A stretch of 40,069 bases of DNA from an uncultured Bacteroidales bacterium (GTDB lineage: Bacteria; Bacteroidota; Bacteroidia; Bacteroidales; F082). The notes under the pieces were generated by a model. The model saw only the letters and a list, made by a program, of their open reading frames with translations, did no database searches and was not told the DNA's origin. The stretch spans positions 1 through 40,069 of the forward strand of contig CAMHJX010000028.1 in the NCBI GenBank assembly GCA_946185535.1. The letters run 5' to 3'. Shown here one piece after another: positions 39,871 through 40,069 of this stretch; within the stretch, counting starts at the first letter, position 1; every line of letters begins with the position of its first letter. Position numbers and translations under genes: made by a program.

Positions 39871-39976
39871 GGGTACCTTATTTTTCAAGAAGACTCATAT
39901 CTAAACTTTTGTCGAACGCAAGTCCACGAATCAGTATATTCCTAGCCATAGTCGAAAGAAATGTCGCTAAAAACAG

Positions 39977-40004
39977 AAGACCCCGGCAGCGTTTGCTGTC
40001 GGGG
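39977..40004 (-). terminator. Terminator of the rRNA operon
   Basis: CCCCGGCAGC-GTTT-GCTGTCGGGG at 39981-40004. On the minus strand it is followed by TCTTCTGTTTTT. It lies 14 bases beyond the 3' end of the 5S gene. Confidence 0.85.
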
Positions 40005-40017
40005 TTTCCGTTGCGGG

Positions 40018-40069
40018 TGGGCGGCGAACTACTTTCCCACGGTCTCCCGCAGTATCATCGTCGCGGCGG
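40018..40069 (-). rRNA. rrf: 5S ribosomal RNA, 3' part
   Basis: On the minus strand the sequence reads GATACTGCGGGAGACCGTGG, then GAAAGTAGTTCGCCGCC, the conserved 3' half of bacterial 5S rRNA. The 5' half lies beyond the window end. An rRNA operon therefore enters from the right, reading leftwards. Confidence 0.88.

Noticed and set aside
39871-39960. Small gene or tRNA between murB and the rRNA terminator
   Set aside because: No cloverleaf, no T-loop sequence and no coding frame of useful length.

Overview
The window reads as a chromosomal piece of a fermentative member of the Bacteroidales. Evidence: promoters of the Bacteroidetes type (TTTG, about 20 bases, TAnnTTTG), a secreted protein with a type IX secretion C-terminal domain, FISUMP-type lipoproteins, and a lysine-to-butyrate/acetate gene set known from Porphyromonas- and Fusobacterium-like amino-acid fermenters. 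The genus cannot be fixed from sequence alone. Base use is mixed: core metabolic genes are fairly GC-rich, while the small accessory genes and intergenic stretches are AT-rich.

Region 1 (about 0.5-19.3 kb, all minus strand) is one long lysine fermentation cluster. In transcription order it runs: atoD (CoA-transferase A), kal, kce, [lipoprotein], kdd, kamA, [RhuM-like], kamB, kamC, [KilA-N protein, lipoprotein], kamD, [REP-type transposase], kamE, atoA (CoA-transferase B), crt, hbd, bcd, etfB, etfA. A good promoter lies just upstream of atoD. Lysine is isomerised by KamA and KamDE (with KamB/KamC as the likely B12-enzyme reactivase), oxidised by Kdd, and cleaved with acetyl-CoA by Kce to acetoacetate and 3-aminobutyryl-CoA. 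Kal deaminates the latter to crotonyl-CoA, Bcd/EtfAB reduce it to butyryl-CoA, and the CoA-transferase moves CoA to acetoacetate. No thiolase or lysine permease is in the window. Five genes unrelated to the pathway (bracketed) interrupt the cluster, and most gene junctions hold palindromes or long imperfect hairpins.

Region 2 (19.3-24.7 kb, minus strand) is an AT-rich accessory island. It has a secreted YD-like protein, two small proteins, an Abi_2/HEPN abortive-infection gene, a lipoprotein with an HExxH metallopeptidase motif, a relic of a second Abi gene tail, and a ParE-like toxin-antitoxin pair. Region 3 (24.5-29.5 kb, minus) has an ECF sigma factor, a dicarboxylate/amino-acid symporter and a large T9SS-exported cleaved-adhesin-type protein.

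Region 4 (29.8-40.07 kb) is mixed in orientation: htpG, two paralogous FISUMP lipoproteins, an orphan antitoxin beside a toxin that has lost its middle, a DUF6922-like gene, two TPM-domain genes, ftsE, two glycosyltransferases, murB, and the 3' end of a 5S rRNA gene with its terminator.

The most unusual content is the repeat landscape. There is a cluster of five palindromes all centred on CGAATTCG but with different arms, four in the 3' end of kamC and one inside the KilA-N coding sequence. There is also a family of long hairpins whose arms are degenerate 7- or 8-base tandem repeats, REP-like hairpins next to a REP-type transposase, and a palindrome pair that appears to have been inserted at the kamB/kamC junction.
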